A model generated the notes under the pieces. It was not told the origin of the DNA and did not search any database. It was given only the letters and a program-made list of their open reading frames with translations. A stretch of DNA of 23,020 nucleotides from Stenotrophobium sp040387055 (GTDB taxonomy: Bacteria > Pseudomonadota > Gammaproteobacteria > Nevskiales > Nevskiaceae): the NCBI GenBank assembly GCA_040387055.1, contig JAZKEM010000238.1:1-23020 (forward strand). The letters run 5' to 3'. A program made the position numbers and the translations under genes. Shown here in pieces: positions 1 through 7,360 of this stretch; position 1 is the stretch's first letter, and every line of letters starts with the position of its first letter.

Positions 1-104
1 CGCGTGAGCAGGCCGGCAAAAATATCGAGTTCACGTGATTCTGGTATGGCAATGATGCGGCCTTGCAGCGTGTTGTCGATGATGCCGTTTTCAGTGTCGC
101 TCAT
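1..104 (-). CDS. Uroporphyrinogen-III synthase (HemD)-like protein, N-terminal fragment
   Basis: Only the first 34 codons lie in the window; the gene continues past position 1. The reading begins MSDTENGIID and contains GRIIAIPESRELDIFAGLLT. Its G-R-x-x-A-x-P-E-(S/T)-R-E-L-D pattern is one I recognise from HemD-family proteins found in nitrate-assimilation clusters. HemD closes hydroxymethylbilane to uroporphyrinogen III, the precursor of haem and siroheme, in the cytoplasm. The ATG (102-104) overlaps the TGA of moeA (101-103) as ATGA, so translation is probably coupled and the gene is the third member of the moaCB-moeA operon. The identification rests on about 20 residues and is therefore moderate; the operon membership is firmer than the name. 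Confidence 0.55.
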   Translation of the reverse strand, partial: MSDTENGIIDNTLQGRIIAIPESRELDIFAGLLT

Positions 105-1294
105 AAACGTGTCCACTTGACGATACTGCCTGCTGCGTGCGCTTGTGCTTGAGCAGGCAAATGCACCAGTACATCGGCATTCGCAAGATTGCTCAGCATG
201 TGTGAATCCTGATTGGGCAGAGGCTGGAGTTGCGTGCGGCCATCATCGCCAATCTCCAAACGCATGCGGTGTAGGCAATCACGCTTGGCATCACCTTTCA
301 CTTCGTGGCTGAGTACGCCGGAGAAAAATACTGCGCCGGGTATGGCGGCGCCTTCCATCACATCCAGCACCTTGCGTACATGTAGGGCGAGGCCAATCAA
401 CACAGCGCCAGGATTGCCGGGCAAGCCGATCAATGTGCGATCACCGCGTTGTCCAAAGTACAAAGGCTTGCCGGGTTTCTGAGCAACTTTCCAGAACACG
501 CGCTCGACACCGAGGCTTTCAGCTACGGGAATGATGTAGTCCTTGTCGCCGACGGAAACGCCACCGGTGGTGATCGTCAGGTCAGCTTCGTCTAGTGCTG
601 CGCTTATCGCTTCACTGACGGCTTCGCGTGTATCGCCGATATAGCGAAGGTCGGCTTCGTAACCTTGCGAATGCAGCCATGCGAGGGTGAGCGGACCATT
701 CGCATCCCAGATTTGTCCGTCTAGGAGCGGCGTGCCTGCGGTTTTTACTTCGTCGCCACTGACGAGCACGCGGATGCGTGGCGTACGCGTGACGCTGACT
801 TGATCAATGCCTGCAGCAGAGAGTGATGCGAGATGACCCGGCGTGAGGCGCTGACCGGTTTTTCCGATAATGGTGTTCTCGCGAAGCTCTTCACCTTGCC
901 AGCGGATATTTGCGCCGGGTTTGAGGGCTTCATTGAATGTCATGCGGCCGTCAGAGACCTGAGTGTGTTCTTGCCCGATCACAGCCCCTGCATTTGGCGG
1001 TACGCGCGCACCGGTGAGGATACGTTGGCACTCACCATTTTGTAGCGGACGTAATTCGCCCGTGTCACCAGCGGCAATGCTGTCCGTGATGATAAGCGTG
1101 CAGGGCGTGGCGGCATCATCGTTGGTCAACACATAACCATCGAGTGCGGATTGCGAGAAGCGCGGCAGATCGCAGCGCGCTTGTGTCGGTGCGCGCAGCA
1201 CATGGCCGAGTGCGGATTGCAGCGGAGTGGCTTGCGTGCGTAAGGGACGTACGTGCAGCGGATACAGCGCCAAAGCTTCGCTTAAGGAAATCAT
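101..1294 (-). CDS. moeA: Molybdopterin molybdenumtransferase MoeA
   Basis: The 397-residue product matches MoeA in length (E. coli 411) and motifs. It inserts molybdate into adenylylated molybdopterin, the last step of molybdenum cofactor synthesis, in the cytoplasm. Visible landmarks are the N-terminal SALDGY segment around residue 48 (family S-x-x-D-G-Y/F-A), the GGVSVGDKDY motif of the central MogA-like domain, the following KVAQKPGKPLYFG stretch, and GLPGNPGAV, the sugar/phosphate loop. A C-terminal beta domain ends in IVKWTRL. The start ATG (1292-1294) overlaps the TGA of moaCB (1291-1293), and its own TGA overlaps the start of the hemD-like gene, so three genes are joined by ATGA junctions. 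No truncation or missing key motif is seen. Confidence 0.95.
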   Translation of the reverse strand: MISLSEALALYPLHVRPLRTQATPLQSALGHVLRAPTQARCDLPRFSQSALDGYVLTNDDAATPCTLIITDSIAAGDTGELRPLQNGECQRILTGARVPPNAGAVIGQEHTQVSDGRMTFNEALKPGANIRWQGEELRENTIIGKTGQRLTPGHLASLSAAGIDQVSVTRTPRIRVLVSGDEVKTAGTPLLDGQIWDANGPLTLAWLHSQGYEADLRYIGDTREAVSEAISAALDEADLTITTGGVSVGDKDYIIPVAESLGVERVFWKVAQKPGKPLYFGQRGDRTLIGLPGNPGAVLIGLALHVRKVLDVMEGAAIPGAVFFSGVLSHEVKGDAKRDCLHRMRLEIGDDGRTQLQPLPNQDSHMLSNLANADVLVHLPAQAQAHAAGSIVKWTRL

Positions 1295-2199
1295 CCGCCG
1301 CGGCGCAGACTGTGAACTGCGTGGACAATTCCGGAGATCAACGCTGTCAGCGTTTCCTGCGCACCGCGCGAACTGCCGGGGAAAGTAATCACGATGGTCT
1401 TGCCGCTCATGCCAGCGACACCAGCAGACAGCATCGCGTAAGGCGTGCGGCGCTGGCCGTAGTTACGGGCGGCTTCCATGAAGCCGGGCAATTCTTTGTC
1501 GAGGAAGGGACGTACTGCAGCAACAGTCTGATCACCCTGATGCACGCCAGTGCCACCCACGGTTACGATCAGATCCACTTCCTGCGAAAGATGATGGCGC
1601 AGGCGTTCGGAGATTTGCTCGATATTGTCTTGCAGCAGTTCGGTTGCTTCGACACGCAGACCTGCGATCTCTAGGCCGTCGCGCACTGTTTGTGCTGCCG
1701 TCGGTTTTTTCTTGCCGCTGCTGACGGCGTCAGAGGTGGCAAGAATGACTGCGCGACCCATCGGTGAGAGCGCGCGAGCGTATTGCGATTTTCCACCGGT
1801 CTTCTCGACCAGATGGATATCCATGATGCGTAAACGATCCTGCTCGGCATGCGGCTTGAGCAGGTCGTAGATGGTGAGGGCGGTGATGCTGGCAGCGGTA
1901 AGCGCTTCCATTTCCACGCCGGTGCCGGCGACGGTTTCGACGCGCACGGTGATATCGACCTGTGCTTCACCGAGTTTGTAGATCACATCAATCGCAGTCA
2001 GCGGCAGTTGATGGCAGAGGGGCAGCAGCTCCCAGGTTTTCTTGGCAGCCAGCATGCCGGCCATGCGGCCGATTTCCAGTGCGTCACCTTTTTCGGCTTT
2101 GCGCTCGCGCAACAGGGTGACGCAATCAGGGGGCATGTGCAGGACGCAAGCCGCCGTGGCGGTGCGTAGGGTGTCGGGTTTGGCGCTGACATTTTTCAT
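1291..2199 (-). CDS. moaCB: Bifunctional molybdenum cofactor biosynthesis protein MoaC/MoaB
   Basis: This 302-residue protein fuses two enzymes. Residues 1-155 are MoaC (cyclic pyranopterin monophosphate synthase): they show GRMAGMLAAKKTWELLPLCH, VETVAGTGVEMEALTAAS, YDLLK with the catalytic Asp/Lys pair, and KTGGKS. Residues 160-302 are MoaB/MogA-like: GGTGVHQGDQT replaces the usual GGTG(I/L)xPRDxT but keeps the Asp, followed by PGFMEAARNYG and FPGSSRGAQETL. MoaC makes cPMP; MoaB/MogA-type domains adenylylate molybdopterin, the substrate of the MoeA encoded next. The frame is open up to 2382, but the MoaC similarity begins near MKNVSAK, so the ATG at 2197-2199 is chosen. No clear Shine-Dalgarno sequence precedes it. 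MoaCB fusions are known from other bacteria. Confidence 0.93.
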   Translation of the reverse strand: MKNVSAKPDTLRTATAACVLHMPPDCVTLLRERKAEKGDALEIGRMAGMLAAKKTWELLPLCHQLPLTAIDVIYKLGEAQVDITVRVETVAGTGVEMEALTAASITALTIYDLLKPHAEQDRLRIMDIHLVEKTGGKSQYARALSPMGRAVILATSDAVSSGKKKPTAAQTVRDGLEIAGLRVEATELLQDNIEQISERLRHHLSQEVDLIVTVGGTGVHQGDQTVAAVRPFLDKELPGFMEAARNYGQRRTPYAMLSAGVAGMSGKTIVITFPGSSRGAQETLTALISGIVHAVHSLRRGG

Positions 2200-2482
2200 G
2201 GGCGCAAGTTTGACGCATGCGCTGCCTAGGCAAAAGGCTTTTCTGGAAAGATTTCCCTTGCAGACACGGCCAGACTGGACTCTATACGTGAAAATAGACC
2301 GCGCTAGGCTTGGCTGCTTAATTAGTGGCCAACGAGTACTGAAGGAATCGACCCAGCGCTCTAAGTCTCCCGGGCATAGCAAGGGACTTGGGGCGGTCAG
2401 ATGACAGCCATCCGACCGGCTTATGTGCGAGGCAGGCGAATCGCCTCAACTTTAACGCGGGCGTATGGTCTAATTACCAACT
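2200..2482. promoter_or_regulatory. Divergent intergenic region between moaCB and lolC
   Basis: These 283 bases must carry the promoters of the moaCB operon (leftward) and lolC (rightward). On the plus strand TTTAAC (about 2450) and GTCTAAT (about 2468) lie upstream of lolC, but the spacing does not give a convincing sigma-70 pair. A short inverted repeat, GGCGAATCGCC, lies near 2437-2447. I looked for a Moco riboswitch before moaCB and could not recognise one by eye. No RNA gene or coding frame with family features was found. Confidence 0.4.
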
Positions 2483-3730
2483 ATGCGACATCCCTACGAA
2501 CTCTTCGCCGGCCTGCGTTATACGCGTGCCAAACGGCGTAATCATTTCATCTCGTTTATTTCTCTGGCCTCAATGATCGGCATCGCCATCGGCGTGATGG
2601 CGCTGATCACGGTGCTGTCGGTGATGAACGGCTTCGAGCGCGAGTTGCGTACGCGCATTCTCGGCATGGCTTCGCACGCCACCATTACGGGTTCCAGCGA
2701 GGGACTGGCGGATTGGCATGAGGCGGTAAAGCTTGCCAGCAAGAATCCTGAGATTGTCGCCGCTGCGCCCTATATCGATGGCGAAGGCATGGTCAAAGTG
2801 GGCAGCGAGCTTTCCGGCACCATGCTGCGCGGCATTATTCCGGCTGACGAAACCAAGGTCGATGACGTCGCCACGCATATGAAAGTGGGCAAGCTCGACG
2901 ATCTCACGCCCGGCTCATACAACATCATTCTGGGTCGCGAACTGGCACAGTTACTTGCCGTTGGCGTGGGCGACAAAGTCGATCTGATGATTCCGCAGGC
3001 CACCGTGACACCGGCTGGCGTACTGCCTCGTTTCCGTCGTTTTACGGTTTCTGGCGTGTTCCAAGTCGGCATGTATGAATACGACCGCGGCCTAGTGCTG
3101 ATCAATATTGAAGACGCTGCTGCGTTGATGCGTATGCCTGGCAGAGTTACTGGTGTGCGCCTCAAACTGCACGATATGTTTGATGCGCCACGCGTATCGC
3201 GTGAACTGGCGCAGCAACTGCCTAATGTTTATTACGTGTCGGATTGGACCCGCAGCCACGCCAACTTCTTCCGCGCAGTAAAGACGGAGAAGATGGTGAT
3301 GTTCATCATCCTCTCGCTGATTGTTGGCGTTGCCGCTTTCAACATCGTCAGCACGCTGGTAATGGTGGTGCAGGACAAGCAGGCGGATATCGCAATTCTA
3401 CGTACGCTCGGTGCCACACCGCGCAGCATCATGGCGATCTTCATGGTGCAGGGCTCGATCATTGGTGTGGTCGGTACATTATTCGGCGTGATCTTCGGTG
3501 TGTTGCTCGCGCTGAACGTTGAGCAGTTGGTGCCATTACTGGAAGCGCTAACGGGTCAGCAATTCCTCTCGCCAGACGTGTATTACATCAGCGATCTGCC
3601 ATCGCAGCTGAAGGCGTCCGATGTGTTCCGCATCAGCATGCTGTCGCTGGCGTTGGGTTTGCTCTCCACTATTTATCCCGCTTATCGCGCCTCGCGCGTG
3701 AATCCAGCGGAGGCGCTGCGCTATGAGTAA
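2483..3730 (+). CDS. lolC: Lipoprotein-releasing ABC transporter permease (LolC/LolE/LolF family)
   Basis: The 415-residue inner-membrane permease opens with MRHPYELFAGLRYTRAKRRN and FISFISLASMIGIAIGVMAL, a hallmark N-terminus of the LolC/E family. The topology fits the family: one membrane segment near residues 20-48, a large periplasmic domain (about 50-265), then three C-terminal segments (about 271-296, 315-345, 384-403) and the terminal YPAYRASRVNPAEALRYE. With LolD it extracts mature outer-membrane lipoproteins from the inner membrane and passes them to LolA. It overlaps lolD by 8 bases. No lolE is visible after lolD, so this single permease could be a LolF-type subunit that works as a homodimer. 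There is no strong Shine-Dalgarno before the ATG. Confidence 0.93.
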   Translation: MRHPYELFAGLRYTRAKRRNHFISFISLASMIGIAIGVMALITVLSVMNGFERELRTRILGMASHATITGSSEGLADWHEAVKLASKNPEIVAAAPYIDGEGMVKVGSELSGTMLRGIIPADETKVDDVATHMKVGKLDDLTPGSYNIILGRELAQLLAVGVGDKVDLMIPQATVTPAGVLPRFRRFTVSGVFQVGMYEYDRGLVLINIEDAAALMRMPGRVTGVRLKLHDMFDAPRVSRELAQQLPNVYYVSDWTRSHANFFRAVKTEKMVMFIILSLIVGVAAFNIVSTLVMVVQDKQADIAILRTLGATPRSIMAIFMVQGSIIGVVGTLFGVIFGVLLALNVEQLVPLLEALTGQQFLSPDVYYISDLPSQLKASDVFRISMLSLALGLLSTIYPAYRASRVNPAEALRYE

Positions 3731-4324
3731 TGAAGTGACATTGAAGGCAGAAGGCGTCTTTAAAACTTTTGACGATGGACGTCTGAATCTCGACGTGCTG
3801 CGTGATATCAATCTTGAAGTTGCACGTGGTGAACGTATTGCGATTGTGGGTTCGTCTGGCAGCGGTAAGTCGACGCTTCTTCATATCCTCGGTGGACTCG
3901 ATGCGCCTACAAAGGGCGAGGTCTGGGTCACCGGGCAGCAGATGTCAGCACTGACGGATAAAGAGCGTGGGCAGTTGCGTAACAAAGCACTGGGCTTTGT
4001 TTACCAGTTCCATCATTTGCTGCCGGAATTCTCAGCTGTTGAAAACGTCGCGATGCCTTTGCTGATTCGCCGTACGCCGATGGTAGAAGCTAAACGAATC
4101 GCAGCAGAACTCTTGGATCGCGTTGGCTTAGGGCAACGCTTGGAACATAAGCCTGGCGAACTCTCAGGTGGCGAACGTCAACGCGCTGCCGTTGCACGCG
4201 CATTGGTGACACGTCCGGCCTGTGTGCTGGCGGATGAACCAACCGGAAATCTTGATAGCAAAACTGCCGATCGCGTGTTTGAGTTGATGTTGGAACTCAA
4301 TCAGGAACTCGGCACGAGCTTGAT
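3723..4324 (+). CDS. lolD: Lipoprotein-releasing ABC transporter ATP-binding protein LolD (C-terminus lost in gap)
   Basis: The first 200 residues of the ATPase that powers lipoprotein release are present. Walker A is GSSGSGKSTLL (about residues 43-53), the Q-loop lies in VYQFHHLLPEFSAVENV, the ABC signature is LSGGERQRAAVARAL, and Walker B plus D-loop is VLADEPTGNLDSKT. The frame then reads LGTSL and enters 100 Ns just where the H-loop histidine (VTHD in the family) should come, so about 30 residues are missing. The ATG lies inside the end of lolC, with GGAGG at 3709-3713 nine bases upstream, indicating coupled translation. The open frame that continues after the Ns does not resemble LolD and should not be taken as its C-terminus. 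Confidence 0.93.
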
Positions 4325-4424
4325 NNNNNNNNNNNNNNNNNNNNNNNNNNNNNNNNNNNNNNNNNNNNNNNNNNNNNNNNNNNNNNNNNNNNNNNNNNNN
4401 NNNNNNNNNNNNNNNNNNNNNNNN
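4325..4424. other. Assembly gap of exactly 100 N
   Basis: One hundred undetermined bases interrupt lolD on the left and a minus-strand membrane-protein gene on the right. Exactly 100 N is a common placeholder for a gap of unknown length, so the true distance may be larger and may hide further genes. At minimum the last ~30 codons of lolD and the 3' end of the minus-strand gene are lost. Confidence 0.97.
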
Positions 4425-4741
4425 GGGCCACAAAGCCCAATCAACAACATCACGATCACATAGCCCGCAACGGGCTGTAGTGGTCGTGGGCTATGCGTTT
4501 TCAGGCTGGCGGTGACATTCACTGTAAGTACAAAAAGACTGATGCCAAGCCCGTGTGCCAGCCACAATAAAAATGCCTGCGCCGTCTCAGCAAAAGCGAC
4601 CCAGATACAGAGCGCCGCAGCATTGAGCAGGATGCAGCTCAGCAGTCGTGTGCAGCAATCATCGCAGCTGAGGCTGCAAGAGCGACGCCCAATCCAGAGC
4701 GCCCCAGCGGTGCACATCAACAGGCTGGCGACTAGCGTCAT
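4425..4741 (-). CDS. Small cysteine-containing inner-membrane protein, C-terminus in gap, putatively Fur-regulated
   Basis: I do not recognise this gene with confidence. The 105 visible residues start MTLVASLLMCTAGALWIG, a membrane segment, followed by a short polar loop RRSCSLSCDDCCTRLLSC with six cysteines in 18 residues. Two more hydrophobic segments follow (about 35-50 and 58-77), then a KTHSPRPLQP loop and a further hydrophobic stretch (VAGYVIVMLLIGLCG) entering the gap. AGGA lies eight bases before the ATG, supporting this start. A Fur-like palindrome sits about 75 bases upstream, so iron repression is plausible. Size and hydropathy recall the small DUF3325/DUF3649 membrane proteins encoded beside TonB receptors and PepSY proteins, but the resemblance is loose. 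It separates lolD from comEC, which are adjacent in some relatives. Confidence 0.6.
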
Positions 4742-4817
4742 CGCGGGTTTCCTGCGTTTTGTGACCTAGTGTGCATGGGCATCCCTATTGGGTGAGATAA
4801 CATGGCTTTCTTAAGCA

Positions 4818-4836
4818 AATGATAATTATTCTCATT
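4818..4836. promoter_or_regulatory. Fur-box-like operator between the small membrane-protein gene and comEC
   Basis: The 19-mer AATGATAATTATTCTCATT is an inverted repeat with 8 of 9 base pairs symmetric about its centre. It matches the classical Fur pattern ATGAGAATnATTCTCAT at 15 of 16 specified positions. For the leftward gene, TTATCA and TGTTAT separated by 17 bases form a weak -35/-10 pair whose -35 lies inside the box, a typical repressor position. The box ends 33 bases before the comEC ATG, so it could also affect that gene. The site is read directly; Fur binding is inferred. Confidence 0.8.
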
Positions 4837-4869
4837 TAATAAAGCAAAGGATTTCGTCACTTTTTACAC

Positions 4870-7206
4870 ATGACGCCGCTCCACGCGCTCGCATTCACTG
4901 TAGGAATCCTAGGAATCTTGGCTCAGCCACGACTGCCAGAAGCATCTCTGCTAGCCGCCCTCACCATCCCCGCTTTACTGCCTTGGCGATGGCGTTCGAT
5001 CTACGCCTGCAGCGTATTCGGCGTGTTGCTGGTGACATGGCGCTCGCAGCTTGTGCTTGATCAGCGCTGGCCAGAAACGCGTTATGCCGAAGAAGTTTGG
5101 GTGCAGGGCCATATCGCATCGCTGCCAGATGTCACGCGCAAGGAATACGCAGGCGAGGGCGAGGTTGCTGATCAAAATCCCACCAACACTTCGCGCTTTT
5201 TGTTTGAAACCCATACAGCAGCGTTGCCAACACGCATTCGCGCGTCTTGGTATCGCAGTGATCAAACACTCAAAGGTGGTGAATGCTGGCGCATGTTGCT
5301 GCGCATGCGTCCACCGCATGGCTCGGTGAATCCCGGCGGGTTTGATTACGAAGGCTGGCTTTTTCGCCAAGGCATTGGCGCAACTGCAACGGTGAAAAGT
5401 GCTGAACGTTGTGATGACCGCAACGGTTATGCGCTGCTCAAGGCACGGCAATCTTTAATCGATGATCTGCGCGGATGGCTTCCAGCAACTCCTGCACGCG
5501 GATTGTTCATTGCGCTGACGATGGGCGATACGAGCGAATTAAGTCGTGATGATTGGGATCTGTTCCGCGTCACCGGCACTACGCATTTAGTCGCAATCTC
5601 TGGCTTCAACATCGCGATTGTTTCCGGCATCGCCTTCTTCATCATTCGCTGGCTATGGTGTTTGTGGCCACCGCTATTGCTTCGATTGCCTGCGCAAAAA
5701 GCGGCGATGTTGGGCGCAACATTATTCGCTTTTGCCTACGCACTGCTCGCTGGTTGGGAGCCACCCGTGCAACGCGCGTTTTTGATGCTTGCATTGATCA
5801 GTGCGGCGGCGTGGACAGGGCGATTGAGTCAACCTTCCAAGGTATTAGCGTTAGCGTGGTTCGTCGTACTCGTACTTGATCCACTCGCGGTGCTGAGTCC
5901 CGGCCTGTGGTTATCGTTTGGCGCTGTCGCCGCGATCTTCTACGTGATGATGAATCGCCTGCAGTCACCGCGTATCTGGTTGAGTCTGATCATGCTGCAA
6001 CTGATGCTGAGTCTGGTGCTGGCGCCACTCACGGTTTGGTATTTCCACGGGGTGTCCTGGTTTGCTCCGGTGCTTAATTTATTTGCCGTGCCGCTATTTA
6101 GTTTGATCACGCCGGTTCTGTTGCTCGCAATTTTTCTCGCCGCCATCTGGCCCGCATGGGGCGTGCCGCTGATGCAGTGGTGTGCGCAAGCGCTCACGTG
6201 GCTGCATGACGGACTGAATTGGCTCGCCGTCCACTTGCCGCATATGTGGATACCCGCCACTGCACCTGCACCCGCATTGGCTCTCGCGCTGATCGGCGCG
6301 CTACTGATGTTTGCACCACGTGGTTTGCCGGTACGTGTGCTGGGTTTGTTGTGCTTTATGCCGCTGCTATTCCCCATTCAGCAAGCGCCCAACAGCGGTT
6401 TTGATCTCACCGCACTCGACGTGGGGCAGGGTTTGTCCGTAGTCGTACGCACCGCGAATCACACGATGGTGTATGACACTGGCCCGGCGTTTGATGAAGG
6501 CTTTGACGCAGGCTCCGCAATCGTCGCGCCGTTCTTGCTAGATCAAGGCGTGCGTCGCATCGATATGTTGGTGATCTCGCATGCCGACAACGATCACTCC
6601 GGTGGTGCAGATGCAGTCCGCAAGCTCATCACCGTCGATAATGAAATTGGCGCACTTACCGCCACGCCATGTCGTGATGGTCAGAAGTGGCAATGGGACG
6701 GCGTAAGCTTTGAGATGCTGCATCCGGACAGTAGCGAATGGTCGAGTAACAACGGTGGCTGCGTGCTGCGTATTGAGTCTGGCTCTTATGCGGCATTACT
6801 GCCTGCGGATGTCGAAAAGAATGCTGAGTACCGCCTTCTCGATGACCAACTCTATAGCCTGCAAGCCGATGTGCTTCTGGCTCCGCATCACGGCAGTCGG
6901 ACGTCATCCACCGAAGATTTCATCGATGCCATACAACCGCAGTGGGTGATTCATAGCGCTGCTTGGCACAGCCAATTCCGTCATCCAACGCCTAGTGTCG
7001 TGGCACGTTACGCCAAGGCTGGCGCACAGCAAGTAGTGACCGGTTTGCGTGGCGCGGTGAGTCTGCACATTGATGAGCATGGGGTGAGTCGGCCGAAGTT
7101 TGCGCGTGAGCAGCAACCCCATTTCTGGAATGCGCCTGCGCAAGTGCTGGAAATTGATCTGAATGCCGTAGACGCGCCAAAAAAGCGCCCGAAACCTGAT
7201 GGCTAA
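4870..7206 (+). CDS. comEC: DNA internalization-related competence protein ComEC/Rec2
   Basis: The 778-residue polytopic inner-membrane protein is the channel for single-stranded DNA during natural transformation. Its domain order is canonical. An N-terminal hydrophobic region and soluble OB-like domain (to about 190) carry cysteines C139 and C181, possibly a disulfide. A Competence domain (about 205-500) carries the signature GTTHLVAISGFNIAI near 237-250 and many membrane segments. A C-terminal metallo-beta-lactamase-like domain contains LDVGQGLSVVV, the metal-site motif VISHADNDHSGG near 568-579, and APHHGSRTSS near 672. The length is normal for the family and no frameshift is seen. No Shine-Dalgarno lies at the usual distance before ATG 4870 (AAAGGA is about 19 bases away), so translation may be weak. 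A Fur-like palindrome lies immediately upstream. Confidence 0.95.
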   Translation: MTPLHALAFTVGILGILAQPRLPEASLLAALTIPALLPWRWRSIYACSVFGVLLVTWRSQLVLDQRWPETRYAEEVWVQGHIASLPDVTRKEYAGEGEVADQNPTNTSRFLFETHTAALPTRIRASWYRSDQTLKGGECWRMLLRMRPPHGSVNPGGFDYEGWLFRQGIGATATVKSAERCDDRNGYALLKARQSLIDDLRGWLPATPARGLFIALTMGDTSELSRDDWDLFRVTGTTHLVAISGFNIAIVSGIAFFIIRWLWCLWPPLLLRLPAQKAAMLGATLFAFAYALLAGWEPPVQRAFLMLALISAAAWTGRLSQPSKVLALAWFVVLVLDPLAVLSPGLWLSFGAVAAIFYVMMNRLQSPRIWLSLIMLQLMLSLVLAPLTVWYFHGVSWFAPVLNLFAVPLFSLITPVLLLAIFLAAIWPAWGVPLMQWCAQALTWLHDGLNWLAVHLPHMWIPATAPAPALALALIGALLMFAPRGLPVRVLGLLCFMPLLFPIQQAPNSGFDLTALDVGQGLSVVVRTANHTMVYDTGPAFDEGFDAGSAIVAPFLLDQGVRRIDMLVISHADNDHSGGADAVRKLITVDNEIGALTATPCRDGQKWQWDGVSFEMLHPDSSEWSSNNGGCVLRIESGSYAALLPADVEKNAEYRLLDDQLYSLQADVLLAPHHGSRTSSTEDFIDAIQPQWVIHSAAWHSQFRHPTPSVVARYAKAGAQQVVTGLRGAVSLHIDEHGVSRPKFAREQQPHFWNAPAQVLEIDLNAVDAPKKRPKPDG

Positions 7207-7360
7207 GGGCCATCATCTTTAACTTGCTGCTCTGTCGTTATTGAACCTCGACACCGCCACTCTGTAGTGGGATAGTGATTCCTAGCTGCACCCTTACAAA
7301 GCGCCTTAAGGCGCAATTCGCTGCATCACAGCGGTACATAAAAAGTAAGAGGAGAAGTGC
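7207..7360 (+). promoter_or_regulatory. Leader of the reductase-desaturase operon, with a 14-bp perfect palindrome
   Basis: The 154-base spacer after comEC holds two dyads: CCACT-CTGT-AGTGG (7257-7270) and the perfect palindrome GCGCCTTAAGGCGC (7301-7314). The second is not followed by a T-run, so it is a weak terminator candidate and could instead be an operator. TTGAAC (7241-7246) resembles a -35 but has no good -10 at 16-18 bases. A strong ribosome site, AGAGGAG ending at 7354, precedes ATG 7361. Confidence 0.45.

Noticed and set aside
2200..2382. An in-frame upstream extension of moaCB by 61 codons.
   Set aside because: The extension has no MoaC similarity, and the family N-terminus lies at the ATG at 2199; most of it is intergenic sequence before lolC.
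4301..4463. Open frames running through the 100-N gap that would give lolD or the opposite gene an artificial end.
   Set aside because: Ns cannot be translated, and the post-gap residues GPQSPINNITIT do not resemble a LolD C-terminus.
4462..4476. Perfect hairpin AGCCCGCAACGGGCT, a possible terminator.
   Set aside because: It lies inside the coding frame of the small membrane protein and has no T-run.
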